Assembly (NCBI GenBank): GCA_025153445.1
Contig: JANZNS010000002.1
Span: forward strand, 248,001 to 312,000
Source of the DNA: Marinobacter sp. BGYM27
GTDB lineage: Bacteria > Pseudomonadota > Gammaproteobacteria > Pseudomonadales > Oleiphilaceae
Length of the DNA: 64,000 bases
Direction: 5' to 3'
How positions within the stretch are numbered: the stretch's first letter is position 1; every line of letters starts with the position of its first letter. The translations under genes were made by a program, and so were the position numbers. The notes under the pieces are model-generated. The model was not told the DNA's origin and did not search any database. It worked only from the letters and a program-made list of their open reading frames with translations. Below are positions 17,957-28,095 of the stretch, in pieces.

Positions 17957-19687
17957 TCAGTGGTTCTGATCAGCAGCGTTTTTCAGAACTGTGAGCGCAT
18001 CTGCAATCGCAATATCCTGCTTGTCGGCATCGCTGCGGCCTTTGTACTCCAATGTCCCGGCGGTCAGGCCGCGATCTGAAACTACAAAGCGATGCGGAAT
18101 GCCGATCAACTCCATGTCGGCAAACTTGACGCCAGGGCGCTCGTTACGGTCATCCAGCAGCACGTCAAAGCCTGCCTGACCCAGTTCTTCATACAACTTC
18201 TCTGCTGCGGCCATCACATCCGGCGATTTGTGGGCGTTCAGCGTCACAATCACGACTTCGAATGGTGCGATTGAGGCAGGCCACAGAATGCCGCGGTCGT
18301 CGTTGTTCTGCTCAATGGCGGACGCCACAATGCGCGATACGCCAATGCCGTAACAGCCCATCTCCAGAATTGCGGATTTGCCATTCTCATCCAGCACGGT
18401 GGCGTTCATCGCTTTGCTGTATTTATTGCCCAGCTTGAAGATGTGCCCGACTTCGATACCGCGCTTGATCTCCAGGTGCCCATCGCCGTCAGGGCTGGGG
18501 TCGCCTTCCACAATGTTGCGCAGATCTTCAACCCGGCCCAGGGGCAGGTCACGCTCCCAGTTGACGCCGGTCAGGTGAACGCCTTCCTTGTTTGCGCCGC
18601 AAACAAAGTCGGCCAGATGGGCCGCGCTGCGATCAACAATAACGGTAAGCGGCAGATCAACCGGGCCGATTGAGCCAGGCTTGCAACCTACGGCGGCTTC
18701 GATCTCAACATCAGTTGCCATCGTGAGGGGCTCGGCGATGTCGGGCAGGTTTTCTGCCTTGATCTCGTTCAGTTCGTGATCACCCCGAAGAATCAGTGCG
18801 ATCAGTGGCTGTTTCTCGTCTTCACCCGCCACGCCTTTAACGATCAGGGTTTTCACCGTCTGCTTTGCATCGACCTTCAGGAAGTTCGAGATATCAGCAA
18901 TTGTACGCTGATCAGGGGTGTCGACTGACGCCATCTCCGCAGAAGCAGAAGGGCGGTCACCCGCCGGTGCGACGGCTTCTGCCTTCTCGATGTTGGCAGC
19001 GTATTTGCCGCCTGAGCTGAACGCAATCGCGTCTTCGCCTGAAGAGGCCAGCACATGGAACTCGTGGGACGAACTGCCGCCGATTGAGCCTGAATCGGCC
19101 TGAACCGGGCGGTAGTCAAGACCGAGACGATCAAAGATGTTGCAGTAGGTCTGGTGCATCACCTGATAGGTTTCGTCCAGTGAGTCCTGGCTGATATGGA
19201 ACGAGTAAGCGTCCTTCATCAGGAATTCCCGGGCGCGCATGATGCCAAAACGAGGGCGGCGCTCATCGCGGAACTTTGTCTGAATCTGATAGAAATTGGC
19301 GGGCAGCTCTTTGTAGCTCTTCAGCTCGTTACGAACCAGATCGGTGATCACTTCCTCATGGGTCGGACCGAAGCAGAAGTCGCGACCGTGGCGATCATTC
19401 ATCCGCAAGAGTTCGCCGCCGTACTGTTCCCAACGGCCCGATTCCTGCCATAGCTCGGCCGGTTGCACGGCAGGCATCAGCACTTCCTGGGCGCCACTCT
19501 TGTCCATCTCTTCGCGCACAATACGCTCAACTTTGCGTAGCACCCTCAAGCCCATCGGCAGCCAGGTATAAAGCCCGGACGCCAGTTTGCGGATCATGCC
19601 TGAGCGCAGCATCAGCTGATGGCTGATGATCTCGGCGTCGGAAGGTGTTTCTTTCAGAGTGGCAATCAGATAACGGCTAGCGCGCAT
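17957..19687 (-). CDS. proS: Prolyl-tRNA synthetase (bacterial type, with editing domain)
   Basis: 576-residue class II synthetase. N-terminal [19 protein letters not shown] and motif 2 region [16 protein letters not shown] are typical of the bacterial ProRS. The INS editing domain (around residues 225-400) that removes Ala-tRNAPro is present ([19 protein letters not shown]). Motif 3 is [17 protein letters not shown] and the C-terminal anticodon-binding domain contains [16 protein letters not shown]. Divergent from the downstream hotdog/TetR genes. Complete, no anomalies seen. Confidence 0.97.
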   Translation of the reverse strand: MRASRYLIATLKETPSDAEIISHQLMLRSGMIRKLASGLYTWLPMGLRVLRKVERIVREEMDKSGAQEVLMPAVQPAELWQESGRWEQYGGELLRMNDRHGRDFCFGPTHEEVITDLVRNELKSYKELPANFYQIQTKFRDERRPRFGIMRAREFLMKDAYSFHISQDSLDETYQVMHQTYCNIFDRLGLDYRPVQADSGSIGGSSSHEFHVLASSGEDAIAFSSGGKYAANIEKAEAVAPAGDRPSASAEMASVDTPDQRTIADISNFLKVDAKQTVKTLIVKGVAGEDEKQPLIALILRGDHELNEIKAENLPDIAEPLTMATDVEIEAAVGCKPGSIGPVDLPLTVIVDRSAAHLADFVCGANKEGVHLTGVNWERDLPLGRVEDLRNIVEGDPSPDGDGHLEIKRGIEVGHIFKLGNKYSKAMNATVLDENGKSAILEMGCYGIGVSRIVASAIEQNNDDRGILWPASIAPFEVVIVTLNAHKSPDVMAAAEKLYEELGQAGFDVLLDDRNERPGVKFADMELIGIPHRFVVSDRGLTAGTLEYKGRSDADKQDIAIADALTVLKNAADQNH

Positions 19688-19956
19688 CGTTTAAGTCCGT
19701 GCAGTCAGTCTTTGGATTTAGAGAAGGTTCTTCGGTCATCCCGGGTGTATCCACCGCGTTTTGCGGTGAATCGCACATGCCGAGCATAGCAGGTCAACCG
19801 GAAGAGGTTTCCTGGAACGCATCTGCCGGTTATTGTACGGAGCCAAGGGGATCAGGTACAGCCGATACCCACGCAACTTTTGCTGTTTCCTTTATGCTGC
19901 CAAAACCCGTCGGGTTTGGTATCCGGGGGAATATTGTGTGCTCAGGAGTAACCATC

Positions 19957-20367
19957 ATGACCCTCAATGCCATTGAAGTAGAAATGCTGATTCGGGAAGG
20001 TGTTCCCATGGCCGTTGATATTGATTTCAGGGTTGATGTCGTCAGGGATGGTTTTGCCAGAGCGCGGGTACCGTTTGCCAGTCATCTGGTTCGGCCCGGC
20101 GGGACGCTGTCCGGGCCGGTTCAAATGGCTCTGGCGGACGCGAGTATGTATGCTGCCATTCTGGCTTCGCTGGGGCGGGTCGAAATGGCCGTCACCAGCA
20201 ATCTTAATATTAACTTTTTGCAGAAGCCTGCCGCTGCCGATCTGGTTGCCGAGGCTGTTGTTCTGCGGATGGGGCGCCGTCTTGCCTTTTGTGAAGTGCG
20301 GTTGTTGTCCGGTAGTGATGAAAAGCTTGTTGCGCATGTGACGGGCAGCTATGCACTACCCGCGTAA
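19957..20367 (+). CDS. PaaI-type hotdog thioesterase, stand-alone
   Basis: 136 residues from ATG 19957, which follows AGGAG. The frame is open back to 19699, but that stretch has no protein-like character. The hotdog core FASHLVRPGGTLSGPVQMALADASMYAAI carries Gly in place of the usual HGG His and an Asp at the helix (ADASM). It is followed 40 bp on by a TetR regulator in the same direction, which may control it. Substrate unknown. The 269-bp gap upstream to proS holds no recognisable gene. Confidence 0.72.
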   Translation: MTLNAIEVEMLIREGVPMAVDIDFRVDVVRDGFARARVPFASHLVRPGGTLSGPVQMALADASMYAAILASLGRVEMAVTSNLNINFLQKPAAADLVAEAVVLRMGRRLAFCEVRLLSGSDEKLVAHVTGSYALPA

Positions 20368-20407
20368 CACCGCGAAGACAGGCTCCATCTCCTGACCAGG
20401 TAGAACA

Positions 20408-21043
20408 ATGAGCGACAGCGATAATCTTGCAATCCGCCGCAAGCCGGTTCAGGCCCGCAGCCGCGAGCGGGTAGACAGTATCCTCACGCACGCAACACAC
20501 ATCATTAACGATAATGGCGTGGATGCCACCAGTATGTCAGCGATTGCCCGCAGCTCATCAATGTCGTTGGCATCGCTATATCGTTATTTCCCCAACAAAT
20601 CCTCTATTGTCCGCGCGATAGCCGAGCAACACGTTGAAAAGCTCGAGCAAGTCCTGCGCGAACAGTTATCGGAGGATGGGCCCGTTGAAATCATCAACAC
20701 GGTGCTCGACATCTATTATCAGTTCTATCGTGATGAACCGGCCTACAAGGCAATCTGGTCCGGCGTCGAGGCCATGCCCGAATTGCAGGCGCTTGATCTT
20801 CGGGAGTTGTACTCAAACGCCGAAGACATTGATCGCTTTCTTGCGCGCCAGTATCCACAGCTTGGCGAAACCGAACGCCGGTCTGCAAGCCTGATGCTGC
20901 CCCGCACCTGCGGCAGCATGCTGCGTTTGGCGGTCACCATGCCTGATGACGAGGCCGTGCTACTCGTTGATGAACTGAAGCGTATGGTGCGTGCGTATCT
21001 GTTTTCTCTGGTTAACGAAAAGGGCAGTGGTTCCCTGTCTTGA
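20408..21043 (+). CDS. TetR/AcrR family transcriptional regulator
   Basis: 211 residues. The N-terminal HTH (approximately residues 20-65: RVDSILTHATHIIND..SMSAIARSSSMSLASLYRYFPNKSSIVRAI) is a canonical TetR DNA-binding domain with the YRYFPNK recognition end. The C-terminal ligand domain is helical and unassigned. It sits 40 bp after a hotdog thioesterase and 20 bp before a lipocalin, so an acyl or lipid-derived ligand is possible (inference). Confidence 0.9.
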   Translation: MSDSDNLAIRRKPVQARSRERVDSILTHATHIINDNGVDATSMSAIARSSSMSLASLYRYFPNKSSIVRAIAEQHVEKLEQVLREQLSEDGPVEIINTVLDIYYQFYRDEPAYKAIWSGVEAMPELQALDLRELYSNAEDIDRFLARQYPQLGETERRSASLMLPRTCGSMLRLAVTMPDDEAVLLVDELKRMVRAYLFSLVNEKGSGSLS

Positions 21044-21063
21044 TTCCGCAAGGAGGATGCAGC

Positions 21064-21612
21064 ATGAATCCGTTTAAACGGCTTGGGTTGGGTGTCGTCA
21101 TTTGTGCCAGTGTTTGGCTGACGGCATGTACCGGGGTGCCCGAGAATATAACGCCGGTGAATGACTTTGACGCTGAGCGCTATCTTGGCACCTGGTACGA
21201 GGTGGCCCGTTTGCCGCATTCCTTCGAAGAAGGGTTGTCGCAGGTGCAGGCTGAATATACGTTGCGGGACGACGGCGATATTCGCGTGCTTAACACCGGC
21301 TACAACGCAGATTCGGAAGAGTGGGAACGTGCCGAGGGCGTGGCGAAATTTGTTGAAGGTCCGGAAGTGGGGCATCTCAAGGTCTCATTCTGGGGACCGT
21401 TTTATGCCAGCTATGTGGTCGTGCTGCTCGATAAGGACAACTATCAATATTCAATGGTCACCGGACCAGACAAGGACTACCTCTGGCTCCTGTCCCGGGA
21501 AAAACAACTGCCGGATGACGTCAAAGACGAGATGCTGAAGGTCGCCGCTGACGCCGGTTACTCCTTGGACGAACTGATCTGGGTTGATCAAAGCGGCGGA
21601 ACACCGCCTTGA
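21064..21612 (+). CDS. blc: Lipocalin lipoprotein (Blc-like)
   Basis: 182 residues from ATG 21064 with AAGGAGG eight bases upstream. The lipoprotein signal MNPFKRLGLGVVICASVWLTAC anchors it to the outer membrane. The bacterial lipocalin signature FDAERYLGTWYEVARLPHSFE is followed by the eight-stranded barrel and the closing DYLWLLSREKQLP motif. Binds lysophospholipids or fatty acids in homologs and is tied to envelope stress. Possibly cotranscribed with the TetR gene just upstream. Confidence 0.9.
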   Translation: MNPFKRLGLGVVICASVWLTACTGVPENITPVNDFDAERYLGTWYEVARLPHSFEEGLSQVQAEYTLRDDGDIRVLNTGYNADSEEWERAEGVAKFVEGPEVGHLKVSFWGPFYASYVVVLLDKDNYQYSMVTGPDKDYLWLLSREKQLPDDVKDEMLKVAADAGYSLDELIWVDQSGGTPP

Positions 21613-21627
21613 CCTGACGTTTCCCGC

Positions 21628-22116
21628 TTACAGGTAACCCAGCGGCAGTGCCGTGCTGTCGATGACGCGTCGCAGCACAAAACTGGAGTGCACGCCGCTC
21701 ACCCCCTGGATTCGAGTGATCTTGTTCAGCAGAAACTCGTGGTAGTGGTCCATGTCGGGGACCACTACCTTGAGCATGTAATCGGCATCCTGGCCTGTAA
21801 TCAGATAGCACTCCTGCACTTCCGGATAGTCCGCCACCTCTTGCTCAAATGCTTCGAACCGCTCAGGTGTGTGGCGATCCATTCCGATCAGAATAATGGC
21901 AGTCAGCGCCAGCCCCAGCTTTTTATGATCCAGTATTGTGACTCTTCGAACGATAATGCCGGCATCTTCCAGCGCCCGCACACGCCGGGAACAGGGTGAG
22001 GGTGACAGGCCGATTCGTTCCGACAGTTCCTGGTTACTCAACTCGCCGTGCCGCTGTAGTTGCTCGAGGATTTGCCGGTCTACACGATCGAGTTTTAGTA
22101 ATTTTTCTGGTTTCAT
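21628..22116 (-). CDS. Lrp/AsnC family transcriptional regulator
   Basis: 162 residues: N-terminal HTH (KLDRVDRQILEQLQRHGELSNQELSERIGLSPSPCSRRVRALED) and a C-terminal RAM/AsnC effector domain (DYPEVQECYLITGQDADYMLKVV..ITRIQGVSGVHSSFVLR). It is close in pattern to Lrp itself. Divergent from leuA with an AT-rich 154-bp intergenic region, so it likely autoregulates and may control leuA in response to leucine (inference). Convergent with the lipocalin, 15 bp apart. Confidence 0.93.
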   Translation of the reverse strand: MKPEKLLKLDRVDRQILEQLQRHGELSNQELSERIGLSPSPCSRRVRALEDAGIIVRRVTILDHKKLGLALTAIILIGMDRHTPERFEAFEQEVADYPEVQECYLITGQDADYMLKVVVPDMDHYHEFLLNKITRIQGVSGVHSSFVLRRVIDSTALPLGYL

Positions 22117-22270
22117 GGCAGTATTCTTTGCTTATTGATTAATTATTAGCAGTTTCATCCAATAAAATATAAAAATAAAGAAAATTAGCAAACACATTGC
22201 GCGTGGCGTTGCTTACACTGGTGATATCGTTGATGTGCACCTTTACCTGACTTGTATAAGGACCTGAGAG

Positions 22271-23959
22271 ATGGGATTTGATCATCGCAAATACGTTGCA
22301 TTCACACCGGTGCGGAAAACAGATCGCCGCTGGCCGGACAAGGTTATTGAACGTGCGCCGGACTGGTGTGCAGTTGACCTGCGTGATGGCAACCAGGCGC
22401 TGGTCAAGCCCATGTCGGTTGCGCAGAAAACAAGAATGTTCGACCTGCTGGTCAAACTGGGATTCAAGGAAATCGAGATCGGCTTCCCGGCGGCCAGCCA
22501 GCCTGATTTTGATTTCTGTCGTAAATTGATTGATGAAAACCGCATCCCGGATGATGTCCACATCCAGGTGTTGACCCAGGCGCGTCCCGAACTGATAGCC
22601 CGCACCTACGAAGCCGTTGAGGGTGCGAAGGCCGTTATCGTTCACGTCTACAACTCCACATCGACAGTGCAGCGGGAAAAAGTGTTTGGGCTCGACCGGG
22701 CCGGCATTCGCGAGATTGCCGTTAACGGTGCACGGATTGTAAAGGCACATGCGGAGAAGCAGCCGGGTACACAGTGGACGTTCCAGTATTCACCCGAGAG
22801 TTTCACCGGGACCGAGCTGGATTTCGCGGCAGACGTCATTGATGCGGTCAACGATGTCTGGCGTCCGGATCAAGGGCAGTCGGTGGTAATCAACCTGCCA
22901 GCCACGGTCGAAATGGCCACCCCAAACGTTTTCGCAGATCAGATCGAATGGATCTGTGACACGGTCAGATATCGCGAGCACATCCGGATCAGCGTCCACA
23001 CCCACAACGACCGGGGCTGTGGTGTTGCAGCCGCTGAATTGGCGGTAATGGCCGGTGCCGACCGGGTTGAGGGCACGTTGATGGGTAATGGCGAACGCAC
23101 CGGCAATATGGACCTGGTGACCATGGCCATGAACCTGTATTCACAAGGCATCGACCCCAAGGTGGATCTGTCCGGTATGGCAGAGATTACCGATGTGGTG
23201 GAGGCCTGTACTGAAATCCAGACGCATCCGCGCCATCCCTATGCGGGCGAACTGGTCTTTACAGCATTTTCCGGCAGTCATCAGGACGCCATTCGCAAGT
23301 GTTTGTCCACCTACAGCGCGGGCGATCCGTGGGAAATTGCCTATCTGCCTATCGACCCGCGGGATCTTGGCCGTCGTTATGAAGAAGTGGTGCGGATTAA
23401 CAGCCAGTCGGGCAAGGGCGGTGTCGCTTATGTTCTCGAGCGTGACTACAACATCTCGTTGCCCCGTTGGTTGCAGATCGAATTCAGCAAAGTCGTCCAA
23501 TCGGCGGCTGAGGCTGAAGGCGGTGAGGTCGACTCTGACACTATCCACCGCCTGTTCGAGGATCGTTACCTGTCGGTGCGGCCGGAATGGTGTTTGAGGA
23601 CGTATGATCTGCACCGCACGGATGAGGGGGTAACCGCTACCGTTGAATATGGACAGGATAAGCTGATGAAGCTCTCCGGCGAAGGGTTGGGCGCTGTCGA
23701 GGCGGTTGCCGCAGGCCTTGAATCACATCATGGGTTCTCGCTTGCGGTTGAGGCCTACGATGAATTTGCGTTGGGTGAAGGTACCAAGGCGAATGCCATG
23801 GCCTGTATCCGCATCCAGGTTGGCGGTCAGCCCTACAGCGCGGCTGCGCTGGCGGAGGATACAACCTCAGCGACCTTGCAGGCCTTGTTGTCGGCAGTGG
23901 CGCATCATGTGGGATCACGGCAGGATGCGGGCCAGAAACAGGCAGGGTCGCCGGCCTGA
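22271..23959 (+). CDS. leuA: 2-isopropylmalate synthase (long LeuA2 type)
   Basis: 562 residues; it condenses acetyl-CoA with 2-ketoisovalerate, the first step of leucine synthesis. It belongs to the longer yeast/Corynebacterium/Pseudomonas type. The catalytic barrel starts with DWCAVDLRDGNQALVKPM; metal ligand His residues are in SVHTHNDRGCG and there is a conserved GNGERTGNMDL. The C-terminal regulatory (leucine-binding) domain covers about residues 430-560. No obvious leucine-rich leader peptide was seen upstream, so control is more likely by the divergent Lrp-type gene. Followed by a hairpin terminator. Confidence 0.95.
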   Translation: MGFDHRKYVAFTPVRKTDRRWPDKVIERAPDWCAVDLRDGNQALVKPMSVAQKTRMFDLLVKLGFKEIEIGFPAASQPDFDFCRKLIDENRIPDDVHIQVLTQARPELIARTYEAVEGAKAVIVHVYNSTSTVQREKVFGLDRAGIREIAVNGARIVKAHAEKQPGTQWTFQYSPESFTGTELDFAADVIDAVNDVWRPDQGQSVVINLPATVEMATPNVFADQIEWICDTVRYREHIRISVHTHNDRGCGVAAAELAVMAGADRVEGTLMGNGERTGNMDLVTMAMNLYSQGIDPKVDLSGMAEITDVVEACTEIQTHPRHPYAGELVFTAFSGSHQDAIRKCLSTYSAGDPWEIAYLPIDPRDLGRRYEEVVRINSQSGKGGVAYVLERDYNISLPRWLQIEFSKVVQSAAEAEGGEVDSDTIHRLFEDRYLSVRPEWCLRTYDLHRTDEGVTATVEYGQDKLMKLSGEGLGAVEAVAAGLESHHGFSLAVEAYDEFALGEGTKANAMACIRIQVGGQPYSAAALAEDTTSATLQALLSAVAHHVGSRQDAGQKQAGSPA

Positions 23960-23977
23960 AGCCCACTCCAGAAGTAA

Positions 23978-24014
23978 CAAAAAAGCCGGCACCCGCGAGG
24001 GTGTCGGCTTTTTG
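23978..24014. terminator. Bidirectional terminator between leuA and csp
   Basis: AAAGCCGGCACCC GCGA GGGTGTCGGCTTT hairpin (one G-T pair) with A-run and T-run flanks, suitable for both convergent genes. Confidence 0.85.
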
Positions 24015-24053
24015 CTGTTCAGTCATCGTGAAAGCGTTGACTGAGGTGCCGGT

Positions 24054-24263
24054 TCAGACAGGTGTGACGTTCTCGGCCTGAGGGCCTTTGGGCCCCTGCG
24101 TGACGGAGAACTGCACCTGCTGACCTTCGGCCAGCGTGCGAAAGCCGGAAGAGGTGATCGCACTGTAGTGAACGAACACGTCGCTGCCGCCTTCCTGTTC
24201 AATAAAGCCAAAGCCCTTGGATTCGTTAAACCACTTCACGTGGCCGGTTTTCATCTCAGACAT
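24054..24263 (-). CDS. Cold-shock domain protein (CspA family)
   Basis: 69-residue single cold-shock domain, an RNA/ssDNA chaperone. RNP1 KGFGFIE and RNP2 VFVHYSAI are present, with the usual [11 protein letters not shown] start; the second motif has Tyr where CspA has Phe. A TATAAT hexamer 38-43 bases upstream of the start would give a short 5' leader, unlike the long cold-inducible leader of cspA, so this copy may be a constitutive or stationary-phase paralogue (inference). Confidence 0.95.
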   Translation of the reverse strand: MSEMKTGHVKWFNESKGFGFIEQEGGSDVFVHYSAITSSGFRTLAEGQQVQFSVTQGPKGPQAENVTPV

Positions 24264-24301
24264 GAATCTTTCCTGTATTCCTGATGGTGTTCCCTTTGGG
24301 G

Positions 24302-24307
24302 ATTATA
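24302..24307 (-). promoter_or_regulatory. Putative -10 element of the csp gene
   Basis: Perfect TATAAT on the minus strand, 38-43 bases before the csp ATG. No convincing -35 at 16-18 bp spacing. Confidence 0.4.
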
Positions 24308-24590
24308 GATTTCCTCACGGAAAAACTGCGTGCTGAGAAATCAGAGAGTACCGGGGAAGGATAAACGCAGAGCCAATCGGGTTGGCTTTCGTAACGCTTT
24401 CACAGAATACCGCTGCTGCCTCACAGCAATTTTGAGTATAGACGGTGGTCAAAAAGCGTCAAAAAAATCATATGCCCGTTAATTAAGCAGTTTTCAGCTT
24501 TGGTGACACTCTCGTCATATAGAAGGGGCATATTCGAGGAGCACCGGAAGCGCGGCTTTCAACCGCGTTCCCGGTGCTTTTAGTTGAGGG
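24308..24590. other. Intergenic region between csp and prpE
   Basis: Non-coding. It contains a two-tier hairpin at 24540-24581 (GCACCGG..CCGGTGC enclosing CGCGG..CCGCG). The T-run follows on the plus strand only, so it may act as a terminator against plus-strand readthrough or as a 3'-stabilising structure for prpE. Nothing else recognised. Confidence 0.5.
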
Positions 24591-26468
24591 TCAGGATCGC
24601 CTGAAGCGCACCTGAATATCGTCGAGAATGGAGGGGTCATCAATTGTCGAGGGGATGGCATAGTCTTCGCCGTCGGCGATGTTGCGAATAACGCGCCGCA
24701 GTATTTTGCCCGACCGAGTCTTGGGCAGGCGCTCCACCATGATTGCCCGCCGGAAACAGGCCACCGCACCAATCCGTTCCCGCACCATTTCGACAAGCTC
24801 GTCTTCGAGCTCGTCGTGTTCGATTGTGGCGCCATCCTTGAGCAGTACCAGGCCTACAGGAACCTGTCCTCGAAGCTCGTCTTGCACCCCGACAACACAG
24901 CATTCTGCGATAGCAGGATGGGACGCCACCACTTCTTCCATTTCACCTGTCGATAGTCGGTGGCCGGCCACGTTAATCACATCGTCGGTACGGCCCATGA
25001 TAAAGGCGTAGTCATCCTCGTCGATATAGCCGCCATCACCCGAGCTGTAAAAACCGGGAAGTGGCTCGAGGTAAGTGCTTTTAAAGCGCACAGGGTCTTC
25101 CCAAACCCCGCTGAGGCAGCCGGGTGGAAGCGGCAGCTTGATCGCGACCTGGCCCTGATCGCCCCGTCGCACCGGCTTGCCGCTGAAATCCAGTATCCGG
25201 ACATCAAAACCTGGCGAAGGTAATGTGGCAGAGCCGGGTTTGAGTTTCATGTTCTCAATGCCGATAGGGTTGCAGCAGATTGCCCAGCCCGTTTCGGTTT
25301 GCCACCAGTGATCGAGAATGGGTAGATTGGTCTTCTCACGGAGCCAGTCATAAGTCGGCGGGTCCAGGCGTTCGCCGGCCAGCAGGATGCGTTTCAACGA
25401 TGAGATATCGTAATCACCGAGGGCATCGGCTTCCGGGTCTTCCTTTCGGACCGCCCGAAAAGCTGTGGGCGCAGTGAACAGAATATTGACCTTGTGTTCA
25501 TCGCATACGCGCCAGAAGGCGCCGGCATCCGGTGTTTTTACCGGCTTGCCCTCATAAAGAATCGTGGTGCAGCCGGTAATAAGAGGGGCATATACGATGT
25601 AGCTATGGCCCACCACCCAGCCAACGTCGGACGCGGCCCAGAAAACATCGCCGGGCTTGGCGCCGTACACCAGCTCCATGCTGTAGCGCATTGCAACCGC
25701 GTGACCGCCATTGTCGCGGACAACGCCTTTGGGTTTTCCGGTAGTGCCCGAGGTATAGAGAATATACAGAGGATCAGTGGCAAGCACAGGGATAGGTTCT
25801 ACCGGAGCGGCTGAGGAAGCGAGCGTTTGCCAGTCATGGTCCCGCCCCGGTGACAGGTTTGCTGATGCCTGGGGGCGGCTGAATACGACACAGGAATCCG
25901 GTTTGTGGCGGGCTTCATCAATGGCGGCGTCGACCAGCGGTTTATAGGGGATGACTTTCTGGATCTCGATACCGCAGGAGGCGGTCAGAATGGCTTTCGG
26001 TTTGGCATCATCAATGCGTACAGCCAGTTCATGGGACGCAAAACCACCGAATACGACAGAGTGCACTGCGCCGATACGTGCGCACGCCAGCATGCCGATA
26101 ACCGCCTCGGGAATCATCGGCATGTAAATGATGACGCGATCACCCTTGCGTACGTTGAGTGAGTCCAGCGCACCTGCGAACTGTGCCACCTTATCGGTGA
26201 GTTCTCGGTAGCTGTAGCGTTGCTGCTGGCCGGTGACCGGCGAATCATAAATCAGTGCCAGCTGGTCGCCGCGACCGCTGCGCACATGAGTATCCAGTGC
26301 CAGGTCACAGGTGTTCAGTTTGCCGTCGGCGAACCACTGATGGTAACCGTTCGAATCTTTGGAGAGTATTTTTGCCGGGAAGTGATACCAGTCGATCATC
26401 CGTGCCTTGTCGGCCCAGAACTGTTCGGGTGCGTTGACGGACTGCTGGAAATCCTCACTGTAACTCAT
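24591..26468 (-). CDS. prpE: Propionyl-CoA synthetase-like acyl-CoA ligase (PrpE type)
   Basis: 625 residues from ATG 26468 (MSYSEDFQQSVNAPEQFWADKA matches the acetyl/propionyl-CoA synthetase N-terminus; the frame extends 17 residues further but without family similarity). AMP-forming ligase motifs: P-loop YTSGTTGKPKG, WWQTETGW, GRTDDVINVAGHR hinge and acetylatable Lys in TRSGKILRR. Resembles PrpE more than Acs in the IDDPSILDDI tail and GSA substrate-pocket region. It activates propionate (possibly acetate or acrylate) to the CoA ester. No methylcitrate-cycle genes are adjacent. Confidence 0.85.
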   Translation of the reverse strand: MSYSEDFQQSVNAPEQFWADKARMIDWYHFPAKILSKDSNGYHQWFADGKLNTCDLALDTHVRSGRGDQLALIYDSPVTGQQQRYSYRELTDKVAQFAGALDSLNVRKGDRVIIYMPMIPEAVIGMLACARIGAVHSVVFGGFASHELAVRIDDAKPKAILTASCGIEIQKVIPYKPLVDAAIDEARHKPDSCVVFSRPQASANLSPGRDHDWQTLASSAAPVEPIPVLATDPLYILYTSGTTGKPKGVVRDNGGHAVAMRYSMELVYGAKPGDVFWAASDVGWVVGHSYIVYAPLITGCTTILYEGKPVKTPDAGAFWRVCDEHKVNILFTAPTAFRAVRKEDPEADALGDYDISSLKRILLAGERLDPPTYDWLREKTNLPILDHWWQTETGWAICCNPIGIENMKLKPGSATLPSPGFDVRILDFSGKPVRRGDQGQVAIKLPLPPGCLSGVWEDPVRFKSTYLEPLPGFYSSGDGGYIDEDDYAFIMGRTDDVINVAGHRLSTGEMEEVVASHPAIAECCVVGVQDELRGQVPVGLVLLKDGATIEHDELEDELVEMVRERIGAVACFRRAIMVERLPKTRSGKILRRVIRNIADGEDYAIPSTIDDPSILDDIQVRFRRS

Positions 26469-26609
26469 GGACCCGCCCCTATTGTTGTCAGGATTATGAG
26501 GGAGAATGGCTATTCTCACTTTAGGGGGTTGTCACGGTGTCGCTACTAGACCAACGGCTAAGGAGCCTCTGAGCGAGATTGTCAGAGGCCGGCGAATGCC
26601 TGAGCTGTT

Positions 26610-27992
26610 TTATGATGGCTCGATGTCGTCGTCCGAGGGGAGAAGCGAAGAGTGGATAGCGGTGACGGTTGCATCGATGTTGCCGTGACCGAGTCGCGCG
26701 TTGATCTCATCGCCCGGTTTGAGCCGGCTGGCATCGCGGATAACCGGCTGACGGCGCGTGCTGACAATGGCGTAGCCGCGCCCGAGTGTCGCTAGCGGGC
26801 TGACCAGTTGGAGCGACTGTGCAGCATGGCCGAGGCGGTCGCGTTGCTCGTTCAGTTGCCAGTGAAGTTCTCGGAATAACTGCTCTTTTAACTGGGATAC
26901 ACGATTCCGGCTATCAGCCAATTGTCGCCGGGGACTCTGGTTTGCCAGTCGCACCTGTTGTTGCGACAGGGTTTGCGAGCGGGCCTGCAGTTGCTGAGCA
27001 AATGATGACTTTAACCGGCTCTCCAGATCATCGAGCCGCTGATGGTGGTTTTGAAGCTCCCGTCGCGGATCGCGAAGTCTGCCGCCAAGACCTGAAACCT
27101 GTTCCTGCAGCCGGGCGAGCAGGCGTCGGGTGATGCCTTCCAGTCGGCTGGATTGTTGCTCCAGCGTCCGGATCCATGCGGATTGATCCGGCGCAAGATG
27201 CTCGGCAGCGGCGGATGGGGTAGGGGCACGGAAGTCCGCGACGAAATCGGCAATGCTGAAGTCAACCTCGTGACCCACAGCGCTGACTGTGGGCAGCGAG
27301 CATGCAGCGATGGCGCGCGCCACCTTTTCTTCATTGAATGGCCAGAGATCTTCGAGGGAGCCACCGCCACGTCCGATAATCAACACATCCACCACACCGT
27401 GACGCTCTGCAGCCTGAATCGCATTGACGATTTCCCCTGCAGCGGCATTCCCCTGAACGGACGCGGGATAAAGTGTCACAGGGATTCCGGGGCAGCGGCG
27501 TTTCAGGACAGTCAGAATATCGTGGATCGCTGCGCCCGTGGCCGATGTGATAACGCCGATATGCTTCGGCAATGTGGGGACAGGCTTCTTCCGTTCGGCA
27601 TCGAACATGCCTTCGGATTGCAGTTTCAACTTGAGTGCATCAAATGCCTGCTGAAGGGCGCCCAGCCCCGCAGGTTCCATAGCTTCCGCGATAATCTGAT
27701 AATCCCCGCGGTTTTCATAAAGCGTCACCTTGCCCCGCACAAGAACCTGATCACCTTCTTTGGGGGGCGTGCGAACCCGCTGGTTATTGCCGCGGAACAT
27801 GGCACATTTAACCTGGCTTTTGGCGTCTTTCAGGGTGAAATACCAGTGGCCGGACGCAGGCCGGGAGAAACTGGAAATCTCACCCTCAACCCAGACCTGA
27901 AGAAAGCTGACTTCCAGCAGATGCCGTACCTGATGATTCAGTTCGCTGACTGAAAGAGCACGTGCGCGGGGTTTGGGTGATGGTATATCCAT
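26610..27992 (-). CDS. xseA: Exodeoxyribonuclease VII large subunit
   Basis: 460 residues. N-terminal OB-fold (VEGEISSFSRPASGHWYFTLKD) is followed by the catalytic domain with GVITSATGAAIHD and GRGGGSLEDLWPFNEE, then a long coiled-coil region (about 290-390) that binds XseB subunits, and a closing LGRGYAIV domain. Degrades single-stranded DNA in both directions. Divergent from guaBA, the usual gammaproteobacterial arrangement. Confidence 0.96.
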   Translation of the reverse strand: MDIPSPKPRARALSVSELNHQVRHLLEVSFLQVWVEGEISSFSRPASGHWYFTLKDAKSQVKCAMFRGNNQRVRTPPKEGDQVLVRGKVTLYENRGDYQIIAEAMEPAGLGALQQAFDALKLKLQSEGMFDAERKKPVPTLPKHIGVITSATGAAIHDILTVLKRRCPGIPVTLYPASVQGNAAAGEIVNAIQAAERHGVVDVLIIGRGGGSLEDLWPFNEEKVARAIAACSLPTVSAVGHEVDFSIADFVADFRAPTPSAAAEHLAPDQSAWIRTLEQQSSRLEGITRRLLARLQEQVSGLGGRLRDPRRELQNHHQRLDDLESRLKSSFAQQLQARSQTLSQQQVRLANQSPRRQLADSRNRVSQLKEQLFRELHWQLNEQRDRLGHAAQSLQLVSPLATLGRGYAIVSTRRQPVIRDASRLKPGDEINARLGHGNIDATVTAIHSSLLPSDDDIEPS

Positions 27993-28070
27993 AAAATATA
28001 GGGGTTTTCCGAGAACCGGGGGCTATAAAAAAGGCGCAATTTCAAAAACATGCACCGATATCATTCTGTA

Positions 28071-28095
28071 GTGCAGGTTTACTGTCTACCTGCAC
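28071..28095. promoter_or_regulatory. Inverted repeat overlapping the guaBA promoter
   Basis: Perfect 8-bp arms GTGCAGGT/ACCTGCAC separated by 9 bp, covering the -35 element and most of the spacer. It does not match the PurR box, and with no gene upstream on this strand it is unlikely to be a terminator. Operator function is inferred. Confidence 0.5.

Noticed and set aside
19699-19956. Open frame upstream of the hotdog gene
   Set aside because: No conserved residues; ATG 19957 has a proper AGGAG and fits family length.
22117-22270. Leucine leader peptide or T-box before leuA
   Set aside because: No Leu-codon run or terminator/antiterminator pair found in the 154-bp gap.
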